NCBI GenBank assembly: GCA_902771595.1
Contig: CACXXH010000020.1
Span: 1 to 37,100, forward strand
Reading direction: 5' to 3'
From: Fibrobacter succinogenes
GTDB lineage: Bacteria; Fibrobacterota; Fibrobacteria; Fibrobacterales; Fibrobacteraceae
DNA length: 37,100 nucleotides
Part shown: piece after piece, positions 1-8,972 of the stretch
Layout: each line of letters opens with the position of its first letter
Position numbering within the stretch: position 1 is the first letter of the stretch
Position numbers and translations under genes: made by a program
Notes under the pieces: model-generated
What the model saw: only the letters and a program-made list of their open reading frames with translations
What the model was told of the DNA's origin: nothing
The model's database searches: none

Positions 1-1
1 C

Positions 2-706
2 GACGGGTTCCTCATCGAAGTGGGCGAACTCGGCAAGGCCGTGGGCCGCTTCCTGGATTCCAAGATTATCCCGCAGCAGGGCACGCAGGCCGTACCCGTA
101 TTCCACGAGGAGAGCGATTTCAAGCTGCTCGGCAAACTCGTGAAGGAAGGCAGCCACGTGCTCGACCTCGGTTGCGGCAGCGGTGACTTGCTAGACTACC
201 TCGCCCACAAGAAGCAGGCGACCGGGTTCGGCATCGAAAAGAACATCACAGGAATTCTGGACTGCATCGAGAAGGACGTGCAGGTCATCCAGCGCGACCT
301 CGACGACCGCGGCATCACGGACCTCAAGGACGATAGTTTCGACTACGCGATTATCAACCGCACGATTCAAGAAATCCGCGACCCCGTGGCGCTCCTGAAC
401 GAACTGCTGCGCGTTGCCAAGAAGGCCATCGTCACGTTCCCGAATTTCGGCCACTGGACTACCCGCGGAAGCCTCATGCTCCACGGTCGCATGCCCAAGT
501 CGAAGGAACTGCCTTATGAGTGGTACGATACACCGAACATCCGCCTCCTGACGGTGAAGGACTTCTACACCCTCTGCAAAAAGGAAGGGTTCCGCATCGA
601 GAACATCAGTTTCCAGAGCGAACACACGCTGAGCAAATTCCTCACCGCCATCGGCATCCCGAACTTCGGTGCGGAACACGTCATCGCGACGATCAGCAAG
701 AAGTAG
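2..706 (+). CDS. metW: C-terminal part of a MetX-MetW fusion (methionine biosynthesis), cut by the window edge
   Basis: The frame is open to the left edge. Its first residues (DGFLIEVGELGKAVGRFL) look like the end of homoserine O-acetyltransferase MetX, where the family has a GHD-F motif with the catalytic His just before the Asp; base 1 (c) fits the last base of a His codon. A complete MetW-like SAM-dependent methyltransferase follows without a stop: motif I VLDLGCGSGDLL (about residues 47-58 from the GTG at 20), then NRTIQEIRDP and FPNFGHW, as in MetW. MetX acylates homoserine; MetW usually sits beside it and supports that step. A separate metW starting at the GTG at 20 is possible, but I see no convincing ribosome binding site there and the MetX-like residues argue for a fusion. 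A terminator follows. Confidence 0.85.
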   Translation, partial: DGFLIEVGELGKAVGRFLDSKIIPQQGTQAVPVFHEESDFKLLGKLVKEGSHVLDLGCGSGDLLDYLAHKKQATGFGIEKNITGILDCIEKDVQVIQRDLDDRGITDLKDDSFDYAIINRTIQEIRDPVALLNELLRVAKKAIVTFPNFGHWTTRGSLMLHGRMPKSKELPYEWYDTPNIRLLTVKDFYTLCKKEGFRIENISFQSEHTLSKFLTAIGIPNFGAEHVIATISKK

Positions 707-744
707 TCCGCAAGAAACAGCACCGCTCAACGGTATTCGAATAG

Positions 745-775
745 TCCCGCGACCGCAATGGCGCGGGGCTTTTCT
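745..775 (+). terminator. Rho-independent terminator after metXW
   Basis: CCCGCG (746-751) pairs with CGCGGG (762-767) around a 10-nt loop and is followed by GC and a TTTTCTT tract. It lies 40 bases after the metXW stop. Confidence 0.75.
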
Positions 776-784
776 TAAATCCAT

Positions 785-815
785 TTGTCAAATATCCTCG
801 CCCAGTAACTATATT
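785..815 (+). promoter_or_regulatory. Possible promoter of yicC
   Basis: TTGTCA (785-790) and TATATT (810-815) are separated by 19 bases, longer than the usual 17. It would give a leader of about 55 nt before yicC. The rest of the 707-876 spacer holds only the metXW terminator. Confidence 0.4.
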
Positions 816-876
816 TAACACCGAGCAATAATCAAAAGCACATTCTACTGTCTACATCATTTCGTCGACTAAAACT

Positions 877-1758
877 ATGTCTATAATTTCCATGACCGGG
901 TTCGGCAAGAGCGAATCCACCCTGAACGGAACCACGTGCGTTATCGAAGTGCGCAGCGTGAACAGCCGATTCCTTGAAATTTCCGCAAAAATCCCGAAAA
1001 ACTTCGCCTACCTCGAAAACGACTTCAAGGCGCAAATCAAGGAAAAGCTCGCCCGCGGCTCGGTGAACCTTTCCATCACGCTCGGTGAAGGCAGCATCGG
1101 CAACATCCCCGTATGCTACAACGAGACGGCTGTGAGCAAGTTCGTTGAAATCACGAAGGCCATGCAGGAGAAATTCGGCATCAAGGGCGAAATTACGCTC
1201 GACCACATCCTCTCGATTCCGGAAGTATTGCAGTTTACCGACGCCGGTGCCGACAACGAAGTCTGTGAAAAGCACCTGAAGGCAGAACTCGACAAGGCGC
1301 TCGACGGCGTCATCGCCATGCGCGAAAAGGAAGGCGCGAACCTCGCCGCCGACCTCACGAAGCGTGTCGCCCACCTGGAAGACGTGCTCGCGAAAGTCGA
1401 AGTACTCGACCCGCAGCGCATTGAAACTTGGAAGGTCAAGTTCAAGGAACGCGTGGACACCTTGATGAAGGACAGCGAAATCGACGACGTGCGCCTGCTG
1501 CAGGAAGCCTGCATCATGGCAGACAAACTCGACATCCACGAAGAGATTACGCGTTTCCACAGCCACAACAAGCTGTTCCTGGACGCTCTCAAGAAGGGCG
1601 GAGCACAGGGAAAGAACCTCGGGTTTATCCTTCAGGAGATGGGGCGCGAGGCGAATACGCTCGGGACAAAATGCCAGAGCGCAGATATTGCGGCGCTTGC
1701 CATCGAACTCAAGAACGAGATCGAGTGCATTAGGGAGCAGTCTCTTAACATAGCGTAA
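877..1758 (+). CDS. yicC: YicC/YloC family endoribonuclease
   Basis: The 293-residue product starts with MSIISMTGFGKSE, the hallmark of the YicC family, and has the family's full length. The N-terminal YicC domain covers about residues 1-155. The C-terminal DUF1732 domain covers about 210-293 and ends with GKNLGFILQEMGREANTLGTK and a CIREQ-like tail, which are the most conserved blocks. Family members are RNases; the E. coli protein acts in small-RNA and mRNA turnover. In many genomes yicC precedes gmk, but here it is followed by a terminator and a convergent gene. I see no strong Shine-Dalgarno upstream of the ATG. Confidence 0.93.
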   Translation: MSIISMTGFGKSESTLNGTTCVIEVRSVNSRFLEISAKIPKNFAYLENDFKAQIKEKLARGSVNLSITLGEGSIGNIPVCYNETAVSKFVEITKAMQEKFGIKGEITLDHILSIPEVLQFTDAGADNEVCEKHLKAELDKALDGVIAMREKEGANLAADLTKRVAHLEDVLAKVEVLDPQRIETWKVKFKERVDTLMKDSEIDDVRLLQEACIMADKLDIHEEITRFHSHNKLFLDALKKGGAQGKNLGFILQEMGREANTLGTKCQSADIAALAIELKNEIECIREQSLNIA

Positions 1759-1765
1759 TCGGCAA

Positions 1766-1784
1766 TGCCGGGACTAGCCCGGCA
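1766..1784. repeat. Short perfect inverted repeat after yicC
   Basis: TGCCGGG (1766-1772) and CCCGGCA (1778-1784) flank ACTAG. There is no T tract, so it may be a dispersed hairpin element or part of the transcript end rather than a terminator. Confidence 0.6.
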
Positions 1785-1800
1785 TGACAAATGCAAAACG

Positions 1801-1829
1801 GCGCGCGTTTTTAGCGCGCTTTATTTTTT
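1801..1829 (+). terminator. Terminator between yicC and the convergent membrane-protein gene
   Basis: GCGCGC (1801-1806), a 7-nt loop and GCGCGC (1814-1819) are followed by TTTATTTTTT. The T tract overlaps the stop codon of the minus-strand gene ending at 1821. On the minus strand the hairpin is followed only by CGTTTTG, so termination that way would be weaker. Confidence 0.75.
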
Positions 1830-2684
1830 GGAAGATTTTTTCTTCTTGTCCTTCATCTGGACGCGGCGGGAACCCGCGCGGAGGCGTTCCCACGGGCAGA
1901 AAGCCATCGTGCCGAGCGTAAACCCGAAGAACCAGATTACGAACGCAACCCACAGGACTGCAGCACCCACAATTTCCCTGGCCGAGGCGTTCCCCATATC
2001 GACCGTAATTGCAGCGACAGCCAAGAGCGACGATACCAACACAGGCGTAAACATCTTGCGGCCAGCCTTCACGAGCGCTCCTGCCTGGGGCGCACCCTCG
2101 GAAAGTTCCTTGCCCGCGACAAGCGCGAACGAAACGACGCTTGCAAACCCAACGGCGCTCAGCACCGCCCACACGAGCCACGCATTACCGGGAACCATCG
2201 GGAAGCATGCAATAAAGCCCGTCATCAAGGCCCACGAAAGCGCGAACGGGAACAGTGCGCAGGCGACACTCCACTTGGCGAAGAGCAACAAGACAAGCGC
2301 AACTCCGGCAAATACGCCATAGAATTTCAGTTGCATGCCCTCGGCGCCGCCAAGAAGCATCAAGGCTGTAACGAACAAGGCGAGCGACGCTATAGTGCCG
2401 AGGCCTCCGCGCAGCCCTCCGAACACGAACATGAGCACCACAAAGGCGACAGCGACAACACTCAGGTACTGGGCCGAGCTCCAGAAGGCGCCAAAACCGT
2501 CCAAGTCAACAAGCCACATGCCAAGCCCTTCGGAGGCGGCGAGCGGGAGCGAATTCATAGCCTGCCAGCCACACGCAGCAAGGGTCACTCCAAAAACGAC
2601 CATCAGCACCACAAAAATCAGGCGAAGGCGCAGCATCAGTTCCAAAAACTTCTGAACCTTTCCCGGTTTTTCACGCAAATCCAT
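1821..2684 (-). CDS. Polytopic membrane protein of unknown function
   Basis: I do not recognise this 287-residue protein. It has about eight hydrophobic segments, starting with LIFVVLMVVFGVTLAACGW near residues 22-40 and including VVAVAFVVLMFVFGGL and a C-terminal segment at about 243-263. The cytoplasm-like tail is very basic and ends KDKKKKSSKK. The ATG has a Shine-Dalgarno (GAGGT, 4 nt before it). It starts 2 bases after the stop of the PorU-like gene, so the two are almost certainly co-transcribed, and a link to secretion or the envelope is plausible but unproven. Confidence 0.8.
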   Translation of the reverse strand: MDLREKPGKVQKFLELMLRLRLIFVVLMVVFGVTLAACGWQAMNSLPLAASEGLGMWLVDLDGFGAFWSSAQYLSVVAVAFVVLMFVFGGLRGGLGTIASLALFVTALMLLGGAEGMQLKFYGVFAGVALVLLLFAKWSVACALFPFALSWALMTGFIACFPMVPGNAWLVWAVLSAVGFASVVSFALVAGKELSEGAPQAGALVKAGRKMFTPVLVSSLLAVAAITVDMGNASAREIVGAAVLWVAFVIWFFGFTLGTMAFCPWERLRAGSRRVQMKDKKKKSSKK

Positions 2685-2686
2685 AA

Positions 2687-5600
2687 TTACCTCGAAATCA
2701 ATAATTTCTGTTTCTTTGTCCAGGTTTTCGCCTTGAGATTCCCCACTGCGGGAACTTCGCTGCGAACAACATAATGGTACAGCCCGTTCGCCAGTTTACG
2801 TCCGTGATTATCCTTGCCGTCCCAGTGCGTAACGCCCGAAACAGCATCTTTGAGGACTTTCACCAAGCGACCGTGCTGGTTGTAGATGAAGATGTCCACC
2901 GTAGACTCGCGGTCAACAGCAAGATTCTTGAAATAGAACGTCGTGCCCTTCTTGCCCACCGGATTCGGGACATTGAACACATCCACAAGCCCTGCCTTCA
3001 TGTCTTCGGCAATCTCGATATTCAATGACTTGACCGCCATGTTCCCGATTACATCGAGCGCACGCACGCGGAACAAGTACTTACCTTCCGGATAATTCTC
3101 AAGCGTAAACGTTTTGCGGAAAACAGCTTTTTTAGAGGACTGTTCCAAGAAAGGATACGGGTGATATGGATCTTCGACGCCAGCGATTTCAATAGACACG
3201 CCTTCATCAGCCTGTTCACGGAAGTCAAGCGCAGTAGAATCCTCAATCACAATTTCAAGGCATGCAGGAGCCTGCAACTTCACCGTTTCGTCATCCGCAT
3301 ACGATGTTTCTTTTCCCTTGGAATAGCAATTTTGGATTTTTATAATCGGGGGTTCGGAGTCTTGAATAGAATCAGCGTAGGCTGAGAATCCAGAAATAGT
3401 TATACCGCCAACTCTAAACCGTCCGATATCGCGTTCATCTTTCGAATAAGCCCAGGCATTAAATTCCACGGCAGTATCACCGAACGAAATCTTGCGCGGA
3501 GTCACGAATTCCGTTTGATAACGGCCACCGACAACGGGTAATTTTTCCGAATAAATCAAGGAACCATCATAGGAAACCTTGATCGAATCCATATTTTTAT
3601 CCTTTGATTCAATATGATAACCCAAATACATGTTCTTGTGACTACGACTTTCATGCAATGTAAGCTCTATTGAGCCATTCTCCATTCCCTTCACCGAACC
3701 AGAAAGTTTAATCTTGTCAAGAGCCTTCAATGTATCGAGTTTCTGATCGAGCGTCACATCGAACCCAACCTTGAGCATCTGGATGACAGGTTCCCCGAGA
3801 ATGAGATAATGTTCGTTATTGAAACGCTGGGCAGTGTACCCAGAATCCTTTGACATACTAAACTTTGACGTGCTCCGATTCTTAACCTGCATGAAAACTT
3901 CACCGATAGAAGATCCATCGTTTTTCAAAAGGCCAAGCATAAAGTCGTGTCCAAGGTTTTTGTTTTGCTCGCCTGTCGTCTCGCGGGCAGCGCCAATTGA
4001 AGCTATAGAACCTGACGATGGAGCAACAACGAATTGCTCCGATAAAGACATCGCCCCACCCTCGTCGAATCGCGCAACAGTGCATGAGTAAGAATTGAGA
4101 ATCGTGTAACGGCCCTTATTCGAAAGCCTCGATATGTAACTAGGCTTTAAGAGCCCTTCCGAAGCCCAGTCTGTCTTGGAACCATGTCCAAAATAAGCAG
4201 TAATCAAGGCTCCCTGGTTCAGGAAGTTCAAGAGATCCGCAGACGCATTCTTTTTTTGCCCGGCAGCATCTTCGTCGTAATTCAACAAATAAACTTTTTT
4301 CTGATTCCAACGCATTCCACGTTGATTAGCCAACGAGTCTATAGCTGCGGAAACGCCCTCCTGCATTTTTGTATGCCCAGCAGGATCCACTTCGGTTCCA
4401 TTCTTGGCATCATCCGAAGTAAGGAGCACCGTCTTTCGCCATTCAGAATGGTCAAAACGACCGACCATCTCGTATTCCTTCGCCTTTTCGATATAGTCCG
4501 AAAGTTCGCCTGGAGTACGGACCGACAGACGGCCCACCGCCAAATCCAAGTCGTATCGACCATACCGCACCATTTCACCGAAATCCAAAACAGCAAAGAA
4601 ATCTTCCGTAACAGTGCTTTCCAATTCATATGGAGGAATAAAGTTCTTGCCCAGTTTTTCATTCGATACGCGATAATCGTAATGGCCCGAACCCAGCAGA
4701 AGCACAAACCTGAGGTCTGGACACAAGGAATAGGCGTAGGCGATATAGTTCCTTATGGCAACCGGCGAAAGCGAGCCACCCGTATACAAGCGATAGATAT
4801 CTTCAACATTCACGACCGTCGTCGCAAATTTGGAAACAGCGTTCCCTTCCGAACGGAACCGGCCAAGTTCAATTGCACCATCTATAAATTCGGGAGCCGT
4901 GATAATCAAGTATTCGGTCTTAGAATTGATTTTCGAAATATTAGAAAGGACTTCAGATGAAGGCGCAGGCAATCCCTGCACCATCAGCGAATTACGGAAT
5001 GCATTTTCACGGAATGCAAGGTAGCGCACATCCACGCCATCAGAGACGCTATCAATGGCATACTTGCCCGAATTCGCAAGCACCCCTACGGGAACCATGT
5101 CCACGAATTTCATGAGGCTTACGCCATCGGGTACCGGCATTCGGATTTTTCCCGAAACCCGCCCCGGCAAATACCATTCGGCAGTATCAACCACGGGATT
5201 CCAGCGGTATGCCACTGTAAAACCGTCAAATCGGTCATACTGTATGGCGTTCGGAAGCATCGTCAACGAATATGTGTTGTCCGAATTTTTCAAAGGCGGA
5301 TTCTTGACCAAGAAATTTCCCTCGACGCCGAGTGCAGCATCGTTCTGCGAGTATTCCCTGCCATTGACTGAAAATCGGAACCGAATCCCCGCCATGCGCC
5401 CAGGGATGCTGTCAGCAGAACGCAAAACCTTCCCATCCTGAGACGACGAACTTTGCCAAGTAGAACGATGCGGGAAATAGGTCACCTGCAAAAGCGCATC
5501 TTCCCCCTCGATTAGACCCGGTAAATTCTTAACTTGCGGCATCCCGTAAAGCAGTTCCGACGAGGGAACCTCGGTAGAATCACGCCTGTGATGCCAAAGC

Positions 5601-6784
5601 CAGAACCACTCCTTGCCCGTACTCCTATCGAAGTGTTCGGTACTGTAATAAGTATCAATCAGGTTTGCATCCTTCTCGGCACGAACATAGTGCATCAAAG
5701 GGACATCCTTCGCTCCCGTAGACGAGAACGAGATTTTGTCACTCAAGCGCTTAGCCTTTCCTGTATCGCTCCAGCCCAGCTGGAAATGCTGGTAAAATGA
5801 ATACGGCGATGTAGAATGGTAATAGATGCTATCAGCAAATTTCCAGTACGAAGCCCCATAGCCAACAAAGACAATCGAGTCTCCCTCGTTGAAGGTCCCG
5901 TCCGGACTCATGCTGGTTCCATTCTTGGAATGGTCTCGCACCTCGAAAGGGATTTCAAAAAGGTGAGCAGGCACAATCACATCGGCTCCAGGAACCTTCG
6001 CCGTCATCGTATCCTGCGAAGCGCCGAACAATCTCAGTTTTTCGACCGGAATGCTGTTCAATTCCGATTGACTGTAATACGGCAGAAGGGCTCTCTGAAC
6101 CGTCTTGAAATCCACCGCATAAAGGCCATCTTCGCCTGTCGTCGCCACGTTCTGATCGCCCACCAGGAACTTCGCGATAAAATGCACGTCAGAAAAGTCT
6201 GTCGTAGCGGTCCGGCGGAGCGACCTGCGGAACTTGTCACGAGACACGCCGAAATACGAAGCGCCATTCTTGTTCGCCACGCGGGACACGGCGCGCTTTC
6301 CCGGATTTATACCCGAACCGGTCACGGAAAAATCAACCGCAAGGCGGTACTGCATACGCAGCCTAAACGAAGCCCCCGATTTTTCGTACAGAGGGACGCG
6401 GATATCGACCATCCATAGGCCGTCTTGCTTATACGGCGAGGACGCAACGACCGAAGAGAATTTCAGTTTACCATCCTTGCAGAAACTCCCCGGCAAAGGT
6501 TTGGTCTTCTTGACCGAAAGGGACACGCGGGGTGTTGCGCCTGCGGGAATGGCAACGCGATACAAACGGAACGGGACATCGTTGTCATCGTCCATCGAAG
6601 AAAATTCGGGAAGGAATCGATTACCGGGAATCGATTTGCCTTGTCCATCTACACAGTCGTAAACCGAAACATCGAGGACATCATCATCAAGAACAAACCG
6701 CGAACGGGAATCCTCCACCACCGTAGTCGCGAAGGCCGATGCGCAAAAAAAGAGAATCGATATTATGTAAAAAGAAAACTTCAC
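2687..6784 (-). CDS. porU: PorU-like type IX secretion sortase (peptidase C25, gingipain-like)
   Basis: This 1365-residue protein has a signal peptide (MKFSFYIISILFFCASAFA). The N-terminal region has PorU-like segments (GLYAVDF, KLRLFGAS, EGDSIVFVGYG). The gingipain-type catalytic domain shows LLLGSGHYDYR, then ITAYFGHGS with His867 and LNSYSCTVARFDE with Cys901. The His-Cys spacing of 34 is close to that of gingipains. The C-terminus has a FlgD-like Ig domain (WDGKDNHGRKLANGLYHYVV). In Porphyromonas, PorU is the outer-membrane sortase that removes sorting domains and attaches cargo. The start is GTG at 6784, chosen because the signal peptide begins there. No porV-like gene is nearby; the neighbours are unknown envelope proteins. 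Another C25 peptidase is possible, but the length and N-terminal region favour PorU. Confidence 0.87.
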   Translation of the reverse strand: MKFSFYIISILFFCASAFATTVVEDSRSRFVLDDDVLDVSVYDCVDGQGKSIPGNRFLPEFSSMDDDNDVPFRLYRVAIPAGATPRVSLSVKKTKPLPGSFCKDGKLKFSSVVASSPYKQDGLWMVDIRVPLYEKSGASFRLRMQYRLAVDFSVTGSGINPGKRAVSRVANKNGASYFGVSRDKFRRSLRRTATTDFSDVHFIAKFLVGDQNVATTGEDGLYAVDFKTVQRALLPYYSQSELNSIPVEKLRLFGASQDTMTAKVPGADVIVPAHLFEIPFEVRDHSKNGTSMSPDGTFNEGDSIVFVGYGASYWKFADSIYYHSTSPYSFYQHFQLGWSDTGKAKRLSDKISFSSTGAKDVPLMHYVRAEKDANLIDTYYSTEHFDRSTGKEWFWLWHHRRDSTEVPSSELLYGMPQVKNLPGLIEGEDALLQVTYFPHRSTWQSSSSQDGKVLRSADSIPGRMAGIRFRFSVNGREYSQNDAALGVEGNFLVKNPPLKNSDNTYSLTMLPNAIQYDRFDGFTVAYRWNPVVDTAEWYLPGRVSGKIRMPVPDGVSLMKFVDMVPVGVLANSGKYAIDSVSDGVDVRYLAFRENAFRNSLMVQGLPAPSSEVLSNISKINSKTEYLIITAPEFIDGAIELGRFRSEGNAVSKFATTVVNVEDIYRLYTGGSLSPVAIRNYIAYAYSLCPDLRFVLLLGSGHYDYRVSNEKLGKNFIPPYELESTVTEDFFAVLDFGEMVRYGRYDLDLAVGRLSVRTPGELSDYIEKAKEYEMVGRFDHSEWRKTVLLTSDDAKNGTEVDPAGHTKMQEGVSAAIDSLANQRGMRWNQKKVYLLNYDEDAAGQKKNASADLLNFLNQGALITAYFGHGSKTDWASEGLLKPSYISRLSNKGRYTILNSYSCTVARFDEGGAMSLSEQFVVAPSSGSIASIGAARETTGEQNKNLGHDFMLGLLKNDGSSIGEVFMQVKNRSTSKFSMSKDSGYTAQRFNNEHYLILGEPVIQMLKVGFDVTLDQKLDTLKALDKIKLSGSVKGMENGSIELTLHESRSHKNMYLGYHIESKDKNMDSIKVSYDGSLIYSEKLPVVGGRYQTEFVTPRKISFGDTAVEFNAWAYSKDERDIGRFRVGGITISGFSAYADSIQDSEPPIIKIQNCYSKGKETSYADDETVKLQAPACLEIVIEDSTALDFREQADEGVSIEIAGVEDPYHPYPFLEQSSKKAVFRKTFTLENYPEGKYLFRVRALDVIGNMAVKSLNIEIAEDMKAGLVDVFNVPNPVGKKGTTFYFKNLAVDRESTVDIFIYNQHGRLVKVLKDAVSGVTHWDGKDNHGRKLANGLYHYVVRSEVPAVGNLKAKTWTKKQKLLISR

Positions 6785-6790
6785 GATTTA

Positions 6791-6796
6791 AAAATA
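6791..6796 (-). promoter_or_regulatory. -10-like box directly before porU (leaderless candidate)
   Basis: TATTTT on the minus strand is followed by 6 nt and then the GTG at 6784. No Shine-Dalgarno and no good -35 are visible. It may be an internal promoter, since the preceding gene ends only 32 bases upstream. Confidence 0.4.
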
Positions 6797-6816
6797 CAAA
6801 AACAGCCCCGCCAAGA

Positions 6817-7710
6817 CTAAGGATTGGTGATGACCATTTCGTAAAATCCATTCCCGTTCGTCTTGAATTCCACCCACTGGCCGCCGGAAGCCTTCATTTT
6901 GAAGATGGTGACCGACTGCGGGGGCACCCCCCTCGAGAGGATAGCCTCCAATTCGGCATCCGAAATCATCGCACGCGAATTGAAAGCGGGCATATACCAG
7001 TGCCACGCCTGCCAGTTGAAAAGCCCGCGGGTCGACTGCACGAAGGCGCGCAGCATCAAGACGTATTCGTAATCGAAAAAGTCGCGGTAATTGCGCACCT
7101 CGTTCTTCTTCTCGACGACGGTCTTCTTCGCGAAATCGCGGTCAAAACGGAGCGGAGATGCGTCGGGGTTCATGTACGAAAAACGGATGGACTTGTCCGT
7201 CGCCACGACCTTCAGGTTCGGCTTATCCAGGTGGACGAATTCGGAGGCGCCCACCTGCCTGTAGTCGCGGAACACCACGTCGGGCGAAAGCACGCGGTTC
7301 ATCTGCAGGGGGACAGGCTTTGCGTCGAGGGTCGTAAGCTCGTAGAACACAAGCGCCTCGCCGGACCCTTTCGGGAGCAGAACCGCCATGAGGGGCTTGA
7401 CCCGTTCCGAAATCACCCAGACCATCTTCGGCTTGTTCGAAGAGGCCAGAAGCGGGTCGAGCACATACATCACGGACGGATCGCGGATGCCGTTCACGTC
7501 CCATTCCATCCAGGTGCCCGAGCCGCCGACAGAATCCAGTACGGCAAAGAGCCTCCCGCCGGAAAATTCAGAACGCGAATCGACAGCGCCAAAAAGCCTG
7601 GCAGGCGCCACAGCCGCTTTCGCGGGCGCAGTCTTGGTCGCTGTTTTGGGCGCAGGCGCAGCAAAGCCCGCCACAAAGGCAAGCAAAAGCAGAGCAGTAA
7701 TCAGCCGCAT
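6817..7710 (-). CDS. Secreted protein of unknown function in the porU cluster
   Basis: I do not recognise the 297-residue product. It begins with a signal peptide (MRLITALLLLAFVAGFAAPA) followed by an Ala/Thr/Lys/Pro-rich linker to about residue 37. The rest is a soluble mixed alpha/beta-like region with no cysteines that I could see. The ATG has a Shine-Dalgarno (AGGAA, 6 nt before it). The gene lies 9 bases after the lipoprotein gene and 32 bases before porU, so it probably belongs to one transcription unit. The mature protein would be periplasmic or surface exposed. Confidence 0.82.
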   Translation of the reverse strand: MRLITALLLLAFVAGFAAPAPKTATKTAPAKAAVAPARLFGAVDSRSEFSGGRLFAVLDSVGGSGTWMEWDVNGIRDPSVMYVLDPLLASSNKPKMVWVISERVKPLMAVLLPKGSGEALVFYELTTLDAKPVPLQMNRVLSPDVVFRDYRQVGASEFVHLDKPNLKVVATDKSIRFSYMNPDASPLRFDRDFAKKTVVEKKNEVRNYRDFFDYEYVLMLRAFVQSTRGLFNWQAWHWYMPAFNSRAMISDAELEAILSRGVPPQSVTIFKMKASGGQWVEFKTNGNGFYEMVITNP

Positions 7711-7719
7711 CGGGAATTC

Positions 7720-8454
7720 CTAGAAGCCGAGGGGTTCGAAGAGGCTCTCGTCGAGTCGGGAATACGTCATGTGGTATTCCTTCTCAATCCAATAGAGCGC
7801 GAGTTTCTTTCCGCTCCAGTTTTTCTTCACGGCGATGGACTCGATTCCCTTCGTAATCAGCGGGATAGTTTCGGGAAGGTTCAGTTTCCAGCTCTGGTCA
7901 TCCCATTCGAAAATCATGATAGGCACTTCCGGGCTCTTCTGGAGCCCGACGCTTCCGCGGTCATTCTTCACCTTCATGGGGCCGAGCGGCAATTTAGTCA
8001 AGCGGTCAAGCATACCGCTCTTGCTGAGCATCATGAACAGCATGCGGTCTTCTTCGGATTCCCACAGGTGCTCGCGCTCGTAAAGGCGGTAGAGGAGGAT
8101 GGAATACGCCTCGTAGAACAGGCAGGTGTCGAGCGCTTCGGAATCGTAGACCCTCGCGTGATTTTCAAGCGTATCGAGCCAGTATTCCGAAGTATCGGTC
8201 AGGTAACCGTACAGAGTCTCGGCAGAAGCGCCCTCGCGGACTGCGGAAAGGAAACCCGCGAACATGGTTTCGAGCATGGTCTGCTTGTCCTGCTGCTGAC
8301 CCTCGTATTGGGCGTTCTTTACCTGGGCGCTTGCGCCCGACTCCTTGGCCTTCGCGCCTTCACCCGATTGCCCGGCGGTACCCGCACAGGCGGTAAATCC
8401 GAAAGCGAGCGCCACCGTGAACGCCGCAACAATTGTATTTTTCAAGATATGCAT
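7720..8454 (-). CDS. Lipoprotein of unknown function, first gene of the porU cluster
   Basis: The 244-residue product has an N-terminal hydrophobic segment ending in the lipobox-like FTAC at Cys23, followed by a Gly/Ser/Ala/Lys linker to about residue 46. The mature part is rich in Leu, Tyr and acidic residues (for example YEAYSILLYRLYEREHLWESEED) and looks helical, then ends with a Trp/Lys-rich region. I know no matching family. A Shine-Dalgarno-like TAGGTAGG lies just upstream and falls inside the divergent release-factor gene. The start codon abuts that gene's ATG in the palindrome ATGCAT. Confidence 0.82.
   Translation of the reverse strand: MHILKNTIVAAFTVALAFGFTACAGTAGQSGEGAKAKESGASAQVKNAQYEGQQQDKQTMLETMFAGFLSAVREGASAETLYGYLTDTSEYWLDTLENHARVYDSEALDTCLFYEAYSILLYRLYEREHLWESEEDRMLFMMLSKSGMLDRLTKLPLGPMKVKNDRGSVGLQKSPEVPIMIFEWDDQSWKLNLPETIPLITKGIESIAVKKNWSGKKLALYWIEKEYHMTYSRLDESLFEPLGF
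8436..8441 (+). promoter_or_regulatory. -10-like box 7 nt before the release-factor-like gene
   Basis: TATTTT is followed by TCAAGAT and then ATG at 8449. No Shine-Dalgarno is visible. The box lies inside the 5' end of the divergent lipoprotein gene. Confidence 0.4.
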
Positions 8455-8940
8455 CGCGATACCTACCTAAGAATGACTTTGGACCAACTGCTCGCCGCCT
8501 GTTCCCAGAAGGGCTTTCAAGGAAGCGGCCCCGGCGGACAGCACCGCAACAAGACCAACACCGGCGTACAGCTCAACCTACGTGAATACAATTTAGAAAT
8601 CAAATCCTGCGAAGCGAGGAGCGCGAAGGAAAATAAGACCCATGCGCTGCACCGGATGCAGATGGCAATCGCCCTGAACGTCCGCGAAACGCCCGCAGAC
8701 CCCGAAATTCCGTTTCCCGGGAGCAATGGCCACATACAACCTTCCAATGCGCTTTTCCCGCTGTTCGTCGCGCACGTATTCGACATCATGGCGACAAAGG
8801 CGGGCGACACGAAGGCGGCAGCGGCGGCGTTCGGGCTTTCGCCCAGCGCGCTCGTGAAAATACTCCGGCAAGACAAGGCCTGCGCCGAAAAGTTGCAGAA
8901 CCAGAGGGTCGCCGGCGGCAAATCCCGGCTGAAGCTCTAA
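8449..8940 (+). CDS. Peptide chain release factor-like protein with GGQ motif
   Basis: The 163-residue product has the RF-1 signature GSGPGGQHRNKTNTGVQL at about residues 25-42, with the catalytic GGQ at 29-31 that triggers peptidyl-tRNA hydrolysis. It lacks the codon-recognition domains of RF1/RF2, so a ribosome-rescue role like that of ArfB is likely. Unlike ArfB it continues with a helical C-terminal region (about 103-160) containing an HTH-like stretch, AAAAAFGLSPSALVKIL. From memory, this layout matches the short RF-like proteins of Planctomycetes and Verrucomicrobia. The ATG at 8449 is preferred because of the -10-like box before it; an ATG at 8473 is an alternative. The frame is open far upstream, but that part is antisense to other genes. 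Confidence 0.85.
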   Translation: MHRDTYLRMTLDQLLAACSQKGFQGSGPGGQHRNKTNTGVQLNLREYNLEIKSCEARSAKENKTHALHRMQMAIALNVRETPADPEIPFPGSNGHIQPSNALFPLFVAHVFDIMATKAGDTKAAAAAFGLSPSALVKILRQDKACAEKLQNQRVAGGKSRLKL

Positions 8941-8972
8941 GCGGCGAAAACCGAATAATGACAGCCCAGTGC

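Noticed and set aside
6739..8448. Long upstream extension of the RF-like gene
   Set aside because: It is antisense to three signal-peptide genes; the RF homology begins only after 8449.
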